In this document: positions 25,534-34,983 of the stretch, piece by piece
Numbering within the stretch: the first letter of the stretch is position 1
Layout of the letters: the number at the start of each line of letters is the position of its first letter
DNA from: Zeimonas sp050187175
Lineage (GTDB): Bacteria; Pseudomonadota; Gammaproteobacteria; Burkholderiales; Burkholderiaceae_E
Assembly: GCA_050187175.1 (NCBI GenBank)
Contig: JBFWXS010000012.1
Span: forward strand, 41,445-105,444
Direction of reading: 5' to 3'
DNA length: 64,000 bases
Made by a program: the position numbers and the translations under genes
Notes under the pieces: generated by a model
Database searches by the model: none
Seen by the model: the letters and a program-made list of their open reading frames with translations, nothing else
Told to the model about the DNA's origin: nothing

Positions 25534-26393
25534 CGCGCTGCTCCGGTCGATTCGAATGAGACGACGCGCTGCCGCTGCTCGCCCAGTCCGTCTATGCCCA
25601 GCGTGACGATGTCTCCGTGCTTCAGGAACACCGGCTGCGGCTTCATGCCGAGTCCCACGCCGGGCGGCGTGCCGGTCGCGATGATGTCACCCGGCATCAA
25701 GGTCATGAAGCGGCTCACGTACGAGACCAGCGTCGCGCAGTCGAAGATCATCGTGCGCGTATTGCCGCGCTGGCGGCGCTCGCCGTTCACGTCCAGCCAC
25801 ATCTGTAGCGCCTGAGGCTCCGGCACTTCGTCCCGGGTCACCAGCCACGGTCCGATGGGGCCGAAGGTGTCGCATCCCTTGCCCTTGTCCCAGGTGCCGC
25901 CGCGCTCGAGCTGGTACTCGCGCTCCGAGACGTCGTTGACCGCCAGATAGCCGGCGACGTGCCCGATCGCGAGGTCGCGTTCCACATGGCTCGCGCGAGT
26001 GCCGATCACGATGCCGAGCTCGATCTCCCAATCGGTCTTGGTCGATGCCGGCGGCAGCACGATGTCGTCGCAGGGACCCACGATGCAGCTGGTGGCCTTG
26101 GAAAAGATGATGGGCTCGGTGGGAATCGCCGCGCCCGTTTCCGCCGCATGATCGGAATAGTTGAGGCCGATCGCGATGAACTTGCCCACGTTCGCCACCG
26201 GCGCGCCCAGCCGATGCGTGCCTTCGACGCGCGGTGCGTTCGGGGCGGCCGCTGCCAGGCGCCGGATCGCTTCGTCGGACAGCGCGTTCGCGTCGATGTC
26301 GCGAACGAGTGCCGACAGATCGCGCAACTGGCCGTCGGCATCCAGACAGCCTGGTCTCTCGTGGCCCGCAGGCCCGTAACGAACAATCTTCAT
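25530..26393 (-). CDS. fumarylacetoacetate hydrolase-family protein
   Basis: 287 residues. The FAH C-terminal fold begins near residue 70 (KFIAIGLNYSDHAAE). The metal site is complete: DWEIELGIVIG (two Glu) near 120 and NDVSERE (Asp) near 154. ATGTPPGVGLG near 240 is the usual active-site lid region. Family members cleave or isomerise acylpyruvates and 2-oxo-hydroxy-dienoates (4-oxalocrotonate decarboxylase, hydratases, HpcE). Next to a CnbZ-like deaminase and an HpaI-like aldolase, a lower meta-cleavage step is plausible but unproven. First gene of a two-gene leftward operon. Confidence 0.85.
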   Translation of the reverse strand: MKIVRYGPAGHERPGCLDADGQLRDLSALVRDIDANALSDEAIRRLAAAAPNAPRVEGTHRLGAPVANVGKFIAIGLNYSDHAAETGAAIPTEPIIFSKATSCIVGPCDDIVLPPASTKTDWEIELGIVIGTRASHVERDLAIGHVAGYLAVNDVSEREYQLERGGTWDKGKGCDTFGPIGPWLVTRDEVPEPQALQMWLDVNGERRQRGNTRTMIFDCATLVSYVSRFMTLMPGDIIATGTPPGVGLGMKPQPVFLKHGDIVTLGIDGLGEQRQRVVSFESTGAAR

Positions 26394-26415
26394 AGGTACT
26401 CGGAGCTTCCCTGAA

Positions 26416-26475
26416 AAGTCATCTGCACGTAAGTCATCTGCACGTGCGCGAACCCGATCGGCGCTTGCGCGAACC
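26416..26475. promoter_or_regulatory. two sets of direct repeats in the divergent catabolic promoter
   Basis: The 15-base unit AAGTCATCTGCACGT is present twice in perfect tandem (26416-26430, 26431-26445). TGCGCGAACC then occurs at 26445-26454 and again at 26466-26475, 21 bases apart, which places the copies on the same DNA face. They lie in the 267-bp spacer between the leftward FAH gene and the rightward 16-gene run, nearer the FAH start. Likely regulator-binding sites. Confidence 0.55.
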
Positions 26476-26660
26476 TATGCTGCGCGACGCGGCTGACTTC
26501 GTCAATGATCACTCGCCGCGCCGATCGTTGCCGGATCGGCATCTGTGCGAAATCCAATGCTGAACAGGCAACAAACCCGCGCCGATTTGTTGATTGACGC
26601 AGGTATAGCGCAACTCCATCATGGCCCGGAACCGAATCACGGAAACCAGGAGAAGATCGC

Positions 26661-27416
26661 ATGTCGGAAGTCCTGTCCCTGCACGGCGGGGGCTATCGAT
26701 ACATAAAAGGGGTATTCCAGTACTCGGGGGGTGTGATCGCCGAAGCCGGTCATCGCATCGTCCGTGCGAGGTTCTCGAAGGTGCCGTCGCTGGAGGACGG
26801 ATTCAACGCCATCCGTTCGCACCTGCAGTCGATCGGCCGTCCGCTCAGCGCATTGTGCGCCTGCGAGCTTCGGTCGCCGAAGCCGTTCACGGAACAGGGC
26901 TTCAAGGAGTTCAACAAGACCTACGTCGATGCGCTCGAAGGCTTCGATCTGCTGCACGACGGACTGAATCCGGTTGCACGCACCAATGTCTGCCTCGAGA
27001 TCGGTCCCGCGCCCATGGTGAGCGTCTATGCGTTCTCGTACACGGTGCAGGACTCGTCGGAGCGGTACTCGCGCGACTTCGTGATCTCGGGAAGCGGCGA
27101 GGTGCCGGAAGGAAAGAGCAACTACATCGATCATGTGATATGTCTGGGCGACCGCTCGCCCGAAGGCCTGAGGATGAAGGCGCGGTGGGTGTGCGAGGAG
27201 ATGGAGCGCCGCATGCGCCTGCTGGACTTCGGCTGGGAGAACGTGACCGGCACCCAGGTCTACACCGTGCACGACATCCATCCGTTCCTGGCGGACGAGC
27301 TGATCCGGCGCGGGGCGGCCAAGAACGGCCTGAACTGGCACTTCAGCCGGCCGCCGGTGGCGCAGCTCGACTACGAGATGGACGTGCGCGGGGTCTCCAG
27401 GGAAATCGTTCTCTGA
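26661..27416 (+). CDS. CnbZ-like 2-aminomuconate-type deaminase
   Basis: 251 residues with a good AGGAG site before the ATG. The start (SEVLSLHGGGYRYIKGVFQYSGGV), CACELRSPKPFTEQGF near 72, NPVARTNVC near 106 and QVYTVHDIHPFLADE near 200 resemble the family named for CnbZ, the 2-amino-5-chloromuconate deaminase of chloronitrobenzene degraders. That reaction releases ammonia from an aminomuconate ring-cleavage product. The assignment is from remembered family similarity, not a search, so substrate is open. It leads the rightward catabolic run. Confidence 0.6.
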   Translation: MSEVLSLHGGGYRYIKGVFQYSGGVIAEAGHRIVRARFSKVPSLEDGFNAIRSHLQSIGRPLSALCACELRSPKPFTEQGFKEFNKTYVDALEGFDLLHDGLNPVARTNVCLEIGPAPMVSVYAFSYTVQDSSERYSRDFVISGSGEVPEGKSNYIDHVICLGDRSPEGLRMKARWVCEEMERRMRLLDFGWENVTGTQVYTVHDIHPFLADELIRRGAAKNGLNWHFSRPPVAQLDYEMDVRGVSREIVL

Positions 27417-27465
27417 GGCTGCCGGATCTTCATCGAAGAACTACTACGGTTTTGTGGAGTTGATA

Positions 27466-28836
27466 ATGAGTCACGACGCATTCAGATCCTTCCTGCAGAC
27501 GCTCGAAAGCTCGGGCGAGCTGCTGCGGATTCCGGAAGAGGTCGATCCGAAGTACGAAGTCTGCGCGTTCTGCCGCAACGTGGCCGACGACGACGGTCCG
27601 GCGCTGCTGTTCGATCGCATGAAGGGCTACAGCATGCCGGCTGCCGCGAACCTGTTCGGCACGCGCAAGCGGATCGCAATGGCGCTGGGCATCGAAGAGA
27701 AGGACATGGTTCGGGTCATCGGCGAGCGGCTGCAGAAGCGCATCCCGCCGGTACTGATCGACAAGTCGGAAGCGCCGTGCAAGGAAGTGATCCAGGTCGG
27801 CGATGCGGTCGACCTCAGCGTCGTGCCCTTTCCGTACTGGAACGTCGGCGACGGCGGCGGCTACGTTTCGGCGGGCATCAACATGGGCGCGCACCCACGC
27901 TGGGGAAAGAACGCCGGCATCTACCGCAACATGTACCGCAGCAAGAACGAAGTCTTCGCGCAGATCGCGCCGGACCACCAGCAGCGGCTGTTCTATGAGG
28001 ATCTCGGCAAGGGCTGCCCGATGGCCATCGTCCTCGGCGTCGATCCGCTGCTGTACCTGGCGGCGGGCAACGACTTCCCGCTGGGCGATTACGAGATGGA
28101 CGTCGCCGGCGCGCTGCGCGGCGCACCGCTGCGCGCGGTGAAGGCCGAGACGATAGACGTCGAGGTGCCGGCCGACGCCGAGATCGTGATCGAAACCGAA
28201 TACACCGGCGAGATGGCCGAAGAAGGTCCGTTCAACGAATTCACCGGCTATCAGAGCGAGGTGCGCAAGGCCCCGATCTGGCGCGTCAAGGCAATCACGA
28301 TGCGCAAGAATCCGATCATGCACATGGCGTTCGCCGGCAAGCCGCCGAACGAGAACGTCGTGTTCTTCGGCGAACTGGTGGACGTGGTCGCGCTGGAGAC
28401 GCTGAAGAAGCGCTTCCCGATGGTGACGGGCGTCAATCGTCCGTCGTCGCTGGCACGCGATTTCTGGGGCTTCGTGCAGATCGACACGAAGATGCGCCGC
28501 CGTCCCGGCATCGTCAGGAATATCCTGCTGGCGACCACGTACATCATGCCGCGGCTGAAATATATCGTAGCGGTGGACGACGACATCGACATCACGAACG
28601 TCAGCGACGTGCTGTGGGCCATGTCGACGCGTATCGATCCGGGCCGCGACACATTCGTCGTCAACAATACCGGTACCGGGCCGATCGACCCGTCGAGCTA
28701 TGAAATGGCGCTGACCTCGAAGCTGTTCTTCGACGCCACGAAGAAGGACCACTTCCGCGGCGTCGTTTCGATGCCGCCGCAGGAAGTCCTGGATCGCACG
28801 CGCGTGCGGCTCGACGAGCTGCTGGGGCGCAAATGA
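27466..28836 (+). CDS. UbiD-family prenylated-FMN-dependent decarboxylase
   Basis: 456 residues from the ATG at 27466, which has GGAG seven bases upstream; a GTG at 27454 would overlap that site. UbiD enzymes (de)carboxylate aromatic or alpha,beta-unsaturated acids using prenylated FMN. The catalytic acid block EMAEEGPFNEFTGY is near residue 248. The prFMN/metal region NAGIYRNMYRSKNE near 150 and GGYVSAGINMG near 130 are present. The next gene, a UbiX homologue, overlaps by four bases and would supply the cofactor. Confidence 0.9.
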   Translation: MSHDAFRSFLQTLESSGELLRIPEEVDPKYEVCAFCRNVADDDGPALLFDRMKGYSMPAAANLFGTRKRIAMALGIEEKDMVRVIGERLQKRIPPVLIDKSEAPCKEVIQVGDAVDLSVVPFPYWNVGDGGGYVSAGINMGAHPRWGKNAGIYRNMYRSKNEVFAQIAPDHQQRLFYEDLGKGCPMAIVLGVDPLLYLAAGNDFPLGDYEMDVAGALRGAPLRAVKAETIDVEVPADAEIVIETEYTGEMAEEGPFNEFTGYQSEVRKAPIWRVKAITMRKNPIMHMAFAGKPPNENVVFFGELVDVVALETLKKRFPMVTGVNRPSSLARDFWGFVQIDTKMRRRPGIVRNILLATTYIMPRLKYIVAVDDDIDITNVSDVLWAMSTRIDPGRDTFVVNNTGTGPIDPSSYEMALTSKLFFDATKKDHFRGVVSMPPQEVLDRTRVRLDELLGRK

Positions 28837-29441
28837 TTGCCACGCCGCACGGCTCTGCCGATCGGGATCCGCCGCAGCGCCACGTGATCGTGGGCATCAG
28901 CGGCGCATCCGGATCGATCTTCGGCATCCGGCTGCTCGAAGTCCTGCGGCAATGCGGCGTGATCATCCATCTGGTCATGACGAAGGCGGCCGAGCGCACG
29001 ATCGTCGAGGAAACCGACCGTTCGCCCGGCGAGCTCAAGGAGCTCGCGCATCACGTGCACGCGATCCAGAACATCGGTGCGTCGATCGCCAGCGGATCGT
29101 TCCGCACGGCAGGCATGATCGTCGCGCCCTGTTCGATCCGGACAGTGGGGGCCATTGCCAATTGCCTGGCCGACAACCTGCTCACGCGGGCCGCCGACGT
29201 GATGCTGAAGGAACGCAGGCGGCTGGTCCTCATGGTCCGCGAAACGCCGCTTCATGCCGGCCACCTGAAGGTCATGCTGGGCGCGGCGGAATCGGGGGCG
29301 ATCATCATGCCGCCGGTGCCCGCGTTCTATACGAGACCCGCGTCGCTGGATGACATCGTCAACCACACGGTCGGCCGCGCACTCGATCTGATCGATCTCG
29401 ACAGCGGCCTGGTCAAGCGCTGGAGCGGGCAGTCGCAATGA
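28833..29441 (+). CDS. UbiX-family flavin prenyltransferase
   Basis: 202 residues. The FMN-binding start VIVGISGASGSIFGIRLLEVL (near 18), the block APCSIRTVGAIANCLADNL (near 98), the phosphate-binding ERRRLVLMVRETPLH (near 129) and PPVPAFYTRP (near 155) are those of UbiX/Pad1. The enzyme attaches dimethylallyl to FMN. Coupled translationally to the UbiD gene (ATGA), so it is a dedicated cofactor maker and not necessarily the ubiquinone-pathway copy. Confidence 0.92.
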   Translation: MIATPHGSADRDPPQRHVIVGISGASGSIFGIRLLEVLRQCGVIIHLVMTKAAERTIVEETDRSPGELKELAHHVHAIQNIGASIASGSFRTAGMIVAPCSIRTVGAIANCLADNLLTRAADVMLKERRRLVLMVRETPLHAGHLKVMLGAAESGAIIMPPVPAFYTRPASLDDIVNHTVGRALDLIDLDSGLVKRWSGQSQ

Positions 29442-29513
29442 CGCCCTGACCGGTGCGGCGCCGCCGGCCCCGCGACCGGGGCGGGCGGCTGTTCTTCCTG
29501 GGAGAAATCTGCA

Positions 29514-30563
29514 ATGACAATCGATGCAATCCCGGCCGGGGCGCCCGCCAGGGCCAGCGGTCCCGGCGTATGGCACGGCAGCGAGCTCGGCGAGCCTTCC
29601 AAGTGGGTACGGATGCTCAATGGCGAGCAGATCCGCGACCTCAATCGCGCGATCAAGCAGGTCGAGTCGCAAGGGCTCGACATCGACGAGATCGACGCGA
29701 CGCGCTTCGCCCTGCCGTCATGGACGGAACTGATCCGCGAGGTGCGGCACGAGCTCAGGCGCGGCCGCGGCTTCGTCCTGCTGCGCGGCGTGCCGGTCGA
29801 AGACTATTCGTATCAGCAGAGCAGGATCGCTTTCTGGGGCATCGGGGCGCAGATCGGTCCCGGCCTGACCCAGTCGGCGCGCGCGGACCTGGTCTGCGAC
29901 ATCACCGACCGCAACGAGAGCCTGCAGAAGCTGGAACGCACCTACGCCACCACGCAAGGGCTGGACTTCCACTGCGACTTCCCCGACATCGTCGGACTGC
30001 TGTGCCTGCGCACGGCAGCCAAGGGCGGGGGCAGCCATATCACCAGTTCCGGCGCGGTCTATAACGCGCTGCTGGACCGGCGGCCGGACCTGATGCCGCA
30101 TCTGCTGAACGGCTTCCCGTGGGATCGCCGCAACGAGCACGGCGACGGCGAGGCGCCTATCGGCCCACGCATCCCTGTCTTCCGCGACATCCATGGCGTC
30201 ATCCATTGCCGCTACGGCAAGGGCTCGATTCTCGCCGCCGCGCAGCGCGCCGGCGTGCCCTTGTCGCCGGCCGAACGCGAGGCCGTCGAGCTCGTCAATA
30301 TCACCGCCGCGGACCCGGAGCTGGTGCTGACCATGGATTTCCGGCCGGGCGACGTCCAGCTGCTGAACAACTACCTGATCCTGCACGCGCGTGCCGCGTA
30401 CGAGGACCATCCCGAGCCCGAGAAAAAGCGCCATCTGCTGCGGCTGTGGCTCGAGGACGACGGCTACCGCTATGTCAATCACGAACCGAACATCCGTTAC
30501 GGCGTTCTGCGCTACGGCAGGCTGGGCCTGCGCGCGGATGAACTGCGAGCCGAGGCCGGTTGA
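29514..30563 (+). CDS. TauD/TfdA-family Fe(II)/2-oxoglutarate dioxygenase
   Basis: 349 residues with a GGGAG site before the ATG. The iron facial triad is visible: His152-Cys-Asp154 in LDFHCDFPD and a distal His near 290 (ILHARAAYED), with the 2-oxoglutarate-binding Arg near 308 (RLWL). GRGFVLLRGVPVED near 83 is typical of the family. These enzymes hydroxylate taurine, phenoxyacetates and many other substrates. It sits in the catabolic run between ubiX and a Bug receptor; the substrate is not identified. Confidence 0.85.
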   Translation: MTIDAIPAGAPARASGPGVWHGSELGEPSKWVRMLNGEQIRDLNRAIKQVESQGLDIDEIDATRFALPSWTELIREVRHELRRGRGFVLLRGVPVEDYSYQQSRIAFWGIGAQIGPGLTQSARADLVCDITDRNESLQKLERTYATTQGLDFHCDFPDIVGLLCLRTAAKGGGSHITSSGAVYNALLDRRPDLMPHLLNGFPWDRRNEHGDGEAPIGPRIPVFRDIHGVIHCRYGKGSILAAAQRAGVPLSPAEREAVELVNITAADPELVLTMDFRPGDVQLLNNYLILHARAAYEDHPEPEKKRHLLRLWLEDDGYRYVNHEPNIRYGVLRYGRLGLRADELRAEAG

Positions 30564-30599
30564 TTCCGGATGGCATCCAACCATAGGGAGCAAAGCATC

Positions 30600-31586
30600 A
30601 TGAACTATGTGTTCTGCAAGGCGCTGAAGGCGCTCGTGCTGCTGGCCGCGCTGATTCCCGCAACGGCAGCGCAGGCCGCCGACGACTACCCGACCAAGCC
30701 GATCCGGCTGGTCGTTCCGTTTCCTCCGGGCGGCGGCGTCGATATCACGGCGCGCGTCGTTGCCGCGATGCTGTCGGATGCGTTCAAGCATCCGACGGTG
30801 GTCGAGAACAAGACCGGCGCGGTCGGCGCGATCGGTTATGAGGCCGTGGCCCGCGCCGCGCCGGACGGATATACGCTGCTGATGGGATCGGCCACGCCGC
30901 TGACCGTGCTGACGCTGGTCAAGGACGATCTGCCGTACAAGCTGTCCGACTACGCCCCGGTCAGCCTGGTCTCGACCGTGCCGCACGTCATCGTCGTGCC
31001 GCCGTCGCTGCCGCCGCGCAATCTGAACGAGTTCGTCGAGTTCTCCCGCAAGGCCTCGCCGCCGCTGGTCTGGGGATCGCCGGGCGTCGGTACGGTCCAT
31101 CACATGGCGGGCGAGCTGTTCTTCGCGGCCACCGGCGTCCAGGGGCTGCAGGTGCCGTATCGCGGCTCGGGGCAGATGATGCCCGATCTGCTTGCCGGCC
31201 GCGTCCAGGCCGCGTCGCTGGAGATCAACTCGGCGCTGCCGCACATCAATGCCGGGACCCTGCGAGCGCTGGGCATTGCGTCGGCCGAGCGCAGCACGCT
31301 GCTGCCGGATCTGCCGACCATGGGCGCGCTCGGCCTGAAGGGCTTCGAGGTCACCTCGTGGTTCGGCTTGATGGCGCCCAAAGGCACTCCGCCGCAGGTC
31401 GTCGCCGCGCTGGCGGAGGCGATCCAGAAGCGCGTGCGCAGCGAGCGCTTCATCAAGACCTTCACCGAGCTTGGAGCAACGCCGGTGGGAGGCACGCCCG
31501 AAGAGTTCAGCAAGTTCATCCGCAGCGAAACCGACAAATGGGCCGGCCTGATCGCGCGCGACAAGGCGCGGGCGGCGAAGCAATAG
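30600..31586 (+). CDS. Bug/TctC-family periplasmic substrate-binding protein
   Basis: 328 residues from the ATG at 30600, which has GGGAG upstream and begins a signal peptide (cleavage likely after TAAQA near residue 24). YPTKPIRLVVPFPPGGGVDI directly after the signal is the Bug family entry motif, and the rest follows the two-lobe fold to the end. Such proteins capture carboxylates for tripartite tricarboxylate transporters. No TctA/TctB membrane gene is in the window, so this is an orphan receptor. Confidence 0.92.
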   Translation: MNYVFCKALKALVLLAALIPATAAQAADDYPTKPIRLVVPFPPGGGVDITARVVAAMLSDAFKHPTVVENKTGAVGAIGYEAVARAAPDGYTLLMGSATPLTVLTLVKDDLPYKLSDYAPVSLVSTVPHVIVVPPSLPPRNLNEFVEFSRKASPPLVWGSPGVGTVHHMAGELFFAATGVQGLQVPYRGSGQMMPDLLAGRVQAASLEINSALPHINAGTLRALGIASAERSTLLPDLPTMGALGLKGFEVTSWFGLMAPKGTPPQVVAALAEAIQKRVRSERFIKTFTELGATPVGGTPEEFSKFIRSETDKWAGLIARDKARAAKQ

Positions 31587-31596
31587 GGGAGCCGGC

Positions 31597-32367
31597 ATGG
31601 ATCGCCCCGTCAACCGTCTCAAGCGTGCGCTGGCCGACGGCCAGCCGCAGATCGGCCTGCACCTGCGGATTCCGTCGAGCTACGCCGCGGAGGCGGTGGC
31701 GGGAGCGGGCTTCGACTGGATGCTGATCGATACCGAACATACGCCGACCGACGATGCCACGGTGCTCGCTCAGCTGCAGGCACTGGCCGCCTATCCTGTC
31801 AGCGTCGGTGTGCATCTGCCGTGGAACGACATGGTCGTCACCAAGCGCATGCTCGATGCTGGTGCGCAGACGATCGCCATTCCTCATGTCTCGACCGCCG
31901 AGGAGGCCGAGCGGGCGGTTTCGTTCACGCGCTTCGCGCCAAAGGGGAAGCGGGGCTTCGCGAACGTGACGCGCGCTTCGCGCTTCGGCCGCGTCGACGA
32001 CTACTTCACGGGCAGCGATGCGGAGCTGTGCGTCATCGCCATGATCGAGACCGAGGCGGGGCTTCGCAACCTGCCCGCGATCTGCGCCGTGGACGGCATC
32101 GATGCGGTGCTGATCGGGCCCGGTGATCTGCGTGCGTCGCTCGGCTATCCGCCCGGCGCCGGCGGTGCGGAGTTCGATCGAATGATGGAAAATGCTATCA
32201 GGGAGGCTCGCGCCCGCGGCTGCGCCGCAGGGGTGGTCGAACCGAACGAGGCTGCCGCCAAAAGGTGGATGGACTGCGGCGCCTTGCTGATGATCGTCGG
32301 TGCCGATCTGCGGCTGCTGACGAAGGGGGCCGACGAGCTGCGGGCCCGCTTCGCGTCCCTGTCGTGA
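31597..32367 (+). CDS. HpcH/HpaI-family class II aldolase
   Basis: 256 residues. GAGFDWMLIDTEHTPTDD near residue 35, VGVHLPWND near 69, the metal ligands in MIETEAGLRNL (Glu, near 149) and VLIGPGDLRASLG (Asp, near 170) match HpaI-type metal-dependent aldolases. They cleave 4-hydroxy-2-oxo acids to pyruvate and an aldehyde. GGGGAG precedes the ATG. With the deaminase and FAH-family genes it would complete the end of a meta-cleavage pathway. Confidence 0.87.
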   Translation: MDRPVNRLKRALADGQPQIGLHLRIPSSYAAEAVAGAGFDWMLIDTEHTPTDDATVLAQLQALAAYPVSVGVHLPWNDMVVTKRMLDAGAQTIAIPHVSTAEEAERAVSFTRFAPKGKRGFANVTRASRFGRVDDYFTGSDAELCVIAMIETEAGLRNLPAICAVDGIDAVLIGPGDLRASLGYPPGAGGAEFDRMMENAIREARARGCAAGVVEPNEAAAKRWMDCGALLMIVGADLRLLTKGADELRARFASLS

Positions 32368-32434
32368 ACCGCGCGGCGCCGCGACCGCGGATCGGCGGCC
32401 AGCTATCGTGATAGGGCAACACGACGGAGTTCGG

Positions 32435-33307
32435 ATGGATCTTCAAGGATTTCGGGACCGCGCAGAAGCCGAGGCATTCCACGTCCGCGAGTATCAACCC
32501 AGCCTGCTTATCGATGATCCCGAAGGGATCAGGCAGCGCTGGTGGCAGATGTCCGAAGCAGCCCGCCGCGAGCAGGCCTGCGTGCTGGACGTCCGCTACG
32601 GCCCCGGCGAGCGCGAGCTGCTCGACGTGTTTCCGGCGCAGGCGCCATCGCCGGCGGCGCTGGTGTTCATCCACGGCGGCTACTGGCGCTCGCTTGACCG
32701 GCGCTGGTTCTCGTTCCTGGCGCGAAGCTTCAACGACATGGGCGCGAGCTGCTTCATGCCGAGCTACGGCCTGGCGCCGCAGACACCGATGGAGGACATC
32801 GTCGCGCAGGCCGCTGCATCGGTCCGCTGGGTGCACGAGAATGCGGCGCGCTACGGCGCCGACCCCGGCCGCCTGGTCGTGGTCGGGCACTCGGCAGGCG
32901 CGCATCTGCTGGCGACGATCCTGGCCGGCCGGGCACCGGGGCTGGACGCGATGCCCGAGGACTGGATCCGCGGCGCGCTGGCGATCAGCGGCGTCTACGA
33001 TCTGCGGCCGCTGCTGCTGGTGCCCTTCCTGAACGCGGATCTGCAGTTGACGGCGGAGCAGGCCGAGGCATTGAGTCCGGCACTGTCCAGGCCGGCCGGA
33101 CGGACGCCGCTGTGGACTTCGGTCGGAGGCATAGAGCCCGGCGAGTTTCACCGGCAGACGCGGCTGCTCGAGCAGCAATGGCCGGAGGTCTGGACCGGCG
33201 CGATCGAGATGCCGGCCAGCAATCATCTGAGCATTCTGGATGAGCTCGCCGTTCGTGGCAGTCCGTTGAACGAAGCCCTGGCGAACATGGTCGACGGGAC
33301 TCGCTGA
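32435..33307 (+). CDS. alpha/beta hydrolase, arylformamidase-like
   Basis: 290 residues from the ATG at 32435 (GGAG five bases before; a GTG at 32408 is less likely). FIHGGYWRSLDR near residue 79 supplies the oxyanion HGG-Y-W signature seen in alpha/beta-fold kynurenine formamidases. The nucleophile is in GHSAGA (near 153) and the catalytic His is likely in NHLSILDEL (near 268). These enzymes hydrolyse N-formyl aryl amines or short esters. The stop overlaps the acyl-CoA ligase start by one base. Confidence 0.75.
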   Translation: MDLQGFRDRAEAEAFHVREYQPSLLIDDPEGIRQRWWQMSEAARREQACVLDVRYGPGERELLDVFPAQAPSPAALVFIHGGYWRSLDRRWFSFLARSFNDMGASCFMPSYGLAPQTPMEDIVAQAAASVRWVHENAARYGADPGRLVVVGHSAGAHLLATILAGRAPGLDAMPEDWIRGALAISGVYDLRPLLLVPFLNADLQLTAEQAEALSPALSRPAGRTPLWTSVGGIEPGEFHRQTRLLEQQWPEVWTGAIEMPASNHLSILDELAVRGSPLNEALANMVDGTR

Positions 33308-34983
33308 TGAGCGCGCAACCGGGCAACGAAGGCAAGGGCCGGAGCAGGCGCGGCAGCTGGCCCGCGCAGTTTCCGCGGCGCATGGACGCGCCGCGCATCA
33401 CGCTGTGGCAGAACCTGGAGATCGCCGCACGACGCGACGCGGCGTCGACGGCGTTGCACTTCTTCGGCGCCCGGCTGTCCTATCCCCGGCTGCTGCAGGA
33501 CGCTGAGGCGCTGGCCTGCTGGCTGCAGCAGCGCGGCGAGATCGCGCGCGGCGATCGGGTACTGCTGCACATGCAGAACTGCCCGCAGTGGGTCGTCGCC
33601 TACTACGCGGCGCTGCGGGCCGATGCCGTCGTCGTGCCCAGCAACCCGATGAACTCGGTGAACGAGATTCGCCACGCGCTCTCTGGCAGCGGCGCGAAGG
33701 TGGTGGTCTGCGCCGGCGATGAAGCGGAGAAGATCGTCGCCGCCGCGAAGTCGACGGACGTGCGGCGCATCCTCGTCGTTTCGTATCGCGACTATCTGCC
33801 GGCGGCGCCGGCCTTCGAGCCGCCCGACTGGGTCGTCGGCTGTCCGGATCGGATGTCCGGCTGCGATTCGTGGTCGGACGCGCTTGCCCATGGTGCGGCG
33901 CCGGCCGGTCCAGCGCTCGCCGGTGCCGACGACCTGTGCCTGCTGCTGTACACGTCCGGTTCCACGGGCGCGGCCAAGGCCTGCATGCATACGCACGGCT
34001 CGCTGATGCACATCGCCGTGGGCCTGGCCTGGTGGCACAGCGTGGTGCCGGGATCGACCTGCCTCGGCGTCTCGCCGATGTCGCACATCGGCGGCATCAA
34101 TCACTGCATCAACATGCCGGCCTACGCCGGGGCCGGCGTGGCGCTGCTGCCGCGCTGGCGGCGCGATCTGGCGGCCAGGATGATCGAGCATCACCGGATC
34201 GGGCACGTCAGCATGGCGCCGACAGCGATCATCGATCTGCTCAGCGATCCGGATCTGCCCGGCTATGAGCTTTCCTCGCTGCGACGGATCGCCAGCGCGG
34301 GGGCCGCGATCGCCGATGCGACGCTGCAGCGGGTCGACGAGCGGCTGGGGGTTCCGGTGATCCAGTCCTACGGCCTGAGCGAAACGGCGGGCACGACGCA
34401 CAGCAACCCGTTCGAGGATCCGCGCAACTGCCTGGGCATTCCGTTCTTCAATACCGATGCGCAGATCCTCGATCCCGTGACGCATCGGCCCATGGCAGAC
34501 GGCGAGGAGGGCGAGATCGCCGTGCGGGGTCCGCAGCTGTTCTCCGGCTACTGGGAGCGCCCGCAGGAGACCGCGGCAGCCTTCATCGAAACCGAGCAGG
34601 GGCGCTTCTTCCTCACCGGCGACATCGGCCGCGTTGACACCGACGGCTATTTCTGGATGCGCGACCGGCTCAAGCGGATGATCAATGCGTCCGGCTTCAA
34701 AGTGTCGCCGGCCGAGGTCGAAGGGATCCTGCACGGCCACCCGGCGGTCAGGGAGGCCTGCGTCGTGGGCGTGCCGGACGCCTATCGCGGCGAGACCGTC
34801 AAGGCATTCGTGGTGCTGAACGACGAGCACCGCAATCGTATCCAGGCTGCCGACATCGTCGAATGGTCGCGCGGGCAGATGGCGGCCTACAAGTATCCGC
34901 GCCTGATCGAGTTCGTCGACGAGCTTCCGAAGTCCTCGTTCGGCAAGGTCCTCTGGCAGAAACTTCAAGAGCAGCATCGATGA
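33307..34983 (+). CDS. acyl/aryl-CoA ligase (AMP-forming)
   Basis: 558 residues. Adenylate-forming family: the P-loop LLYTSGSTGAAKACMHTH near 213, YGLSETAGTTH near 357, TGDIGRVDTDGYFWMRDR near 437, and the catalytic lysine in KSSFGKVLW near 546. It would activate a carboxylic acid to its CoA thioester at the head of the following acyl-CoA dehydrogenase/thiolase genes. Overlaps the previous gene by one base and the next by four, so expression is tightly linked. Confidence 0.9.
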   Translation: MSAQPGNEGKGRSRRGSWPAQFPRRMDAPRITLWQNLEIAARRDAASTALHFFGARLSYPRLLQDAEALACWLQQRGEIARGDRVLLHMQNCPQWVVAYYAALRADAVVVPSNPMNSVNEIRHALSGSGAKVVVCAGDEAEKIVAAAKSTDVRRILVVSYRDYLPAAPAFEPPDWVVGCPDRMSGCDSWSDALAHGAAPAGPALAGADDLCLLLYTSGSTGAAKACMHTHGSLMHIAVGLAWWHSVVPGSTCLGVSPMSHIGGINHCINMPAYAGAGVALLPRWRRDLAARMIEHHRIGHVSMAPTAIIDLLSDPDLPGYELSSLRRIASAGAAIADATLQRVDERLGVPVIQSYGLSETAGTTHSNPFEDPRNCLGIPFFNTDAQILDPVTHRPMADGEEGEIAVRGPQLFSGYWERPQETAAAFIETEQGRFFLTGDIGRVDTDGYFWMRDRLKRMINASGFKVSPAEVEGILHGHPAVREACVVGVPDAYRGETVKAFVVLNDEHRNRIQAADIVEWSRGQMAAYKYPRLIEFVDELPKSSFGKVLWQKLQEQHR

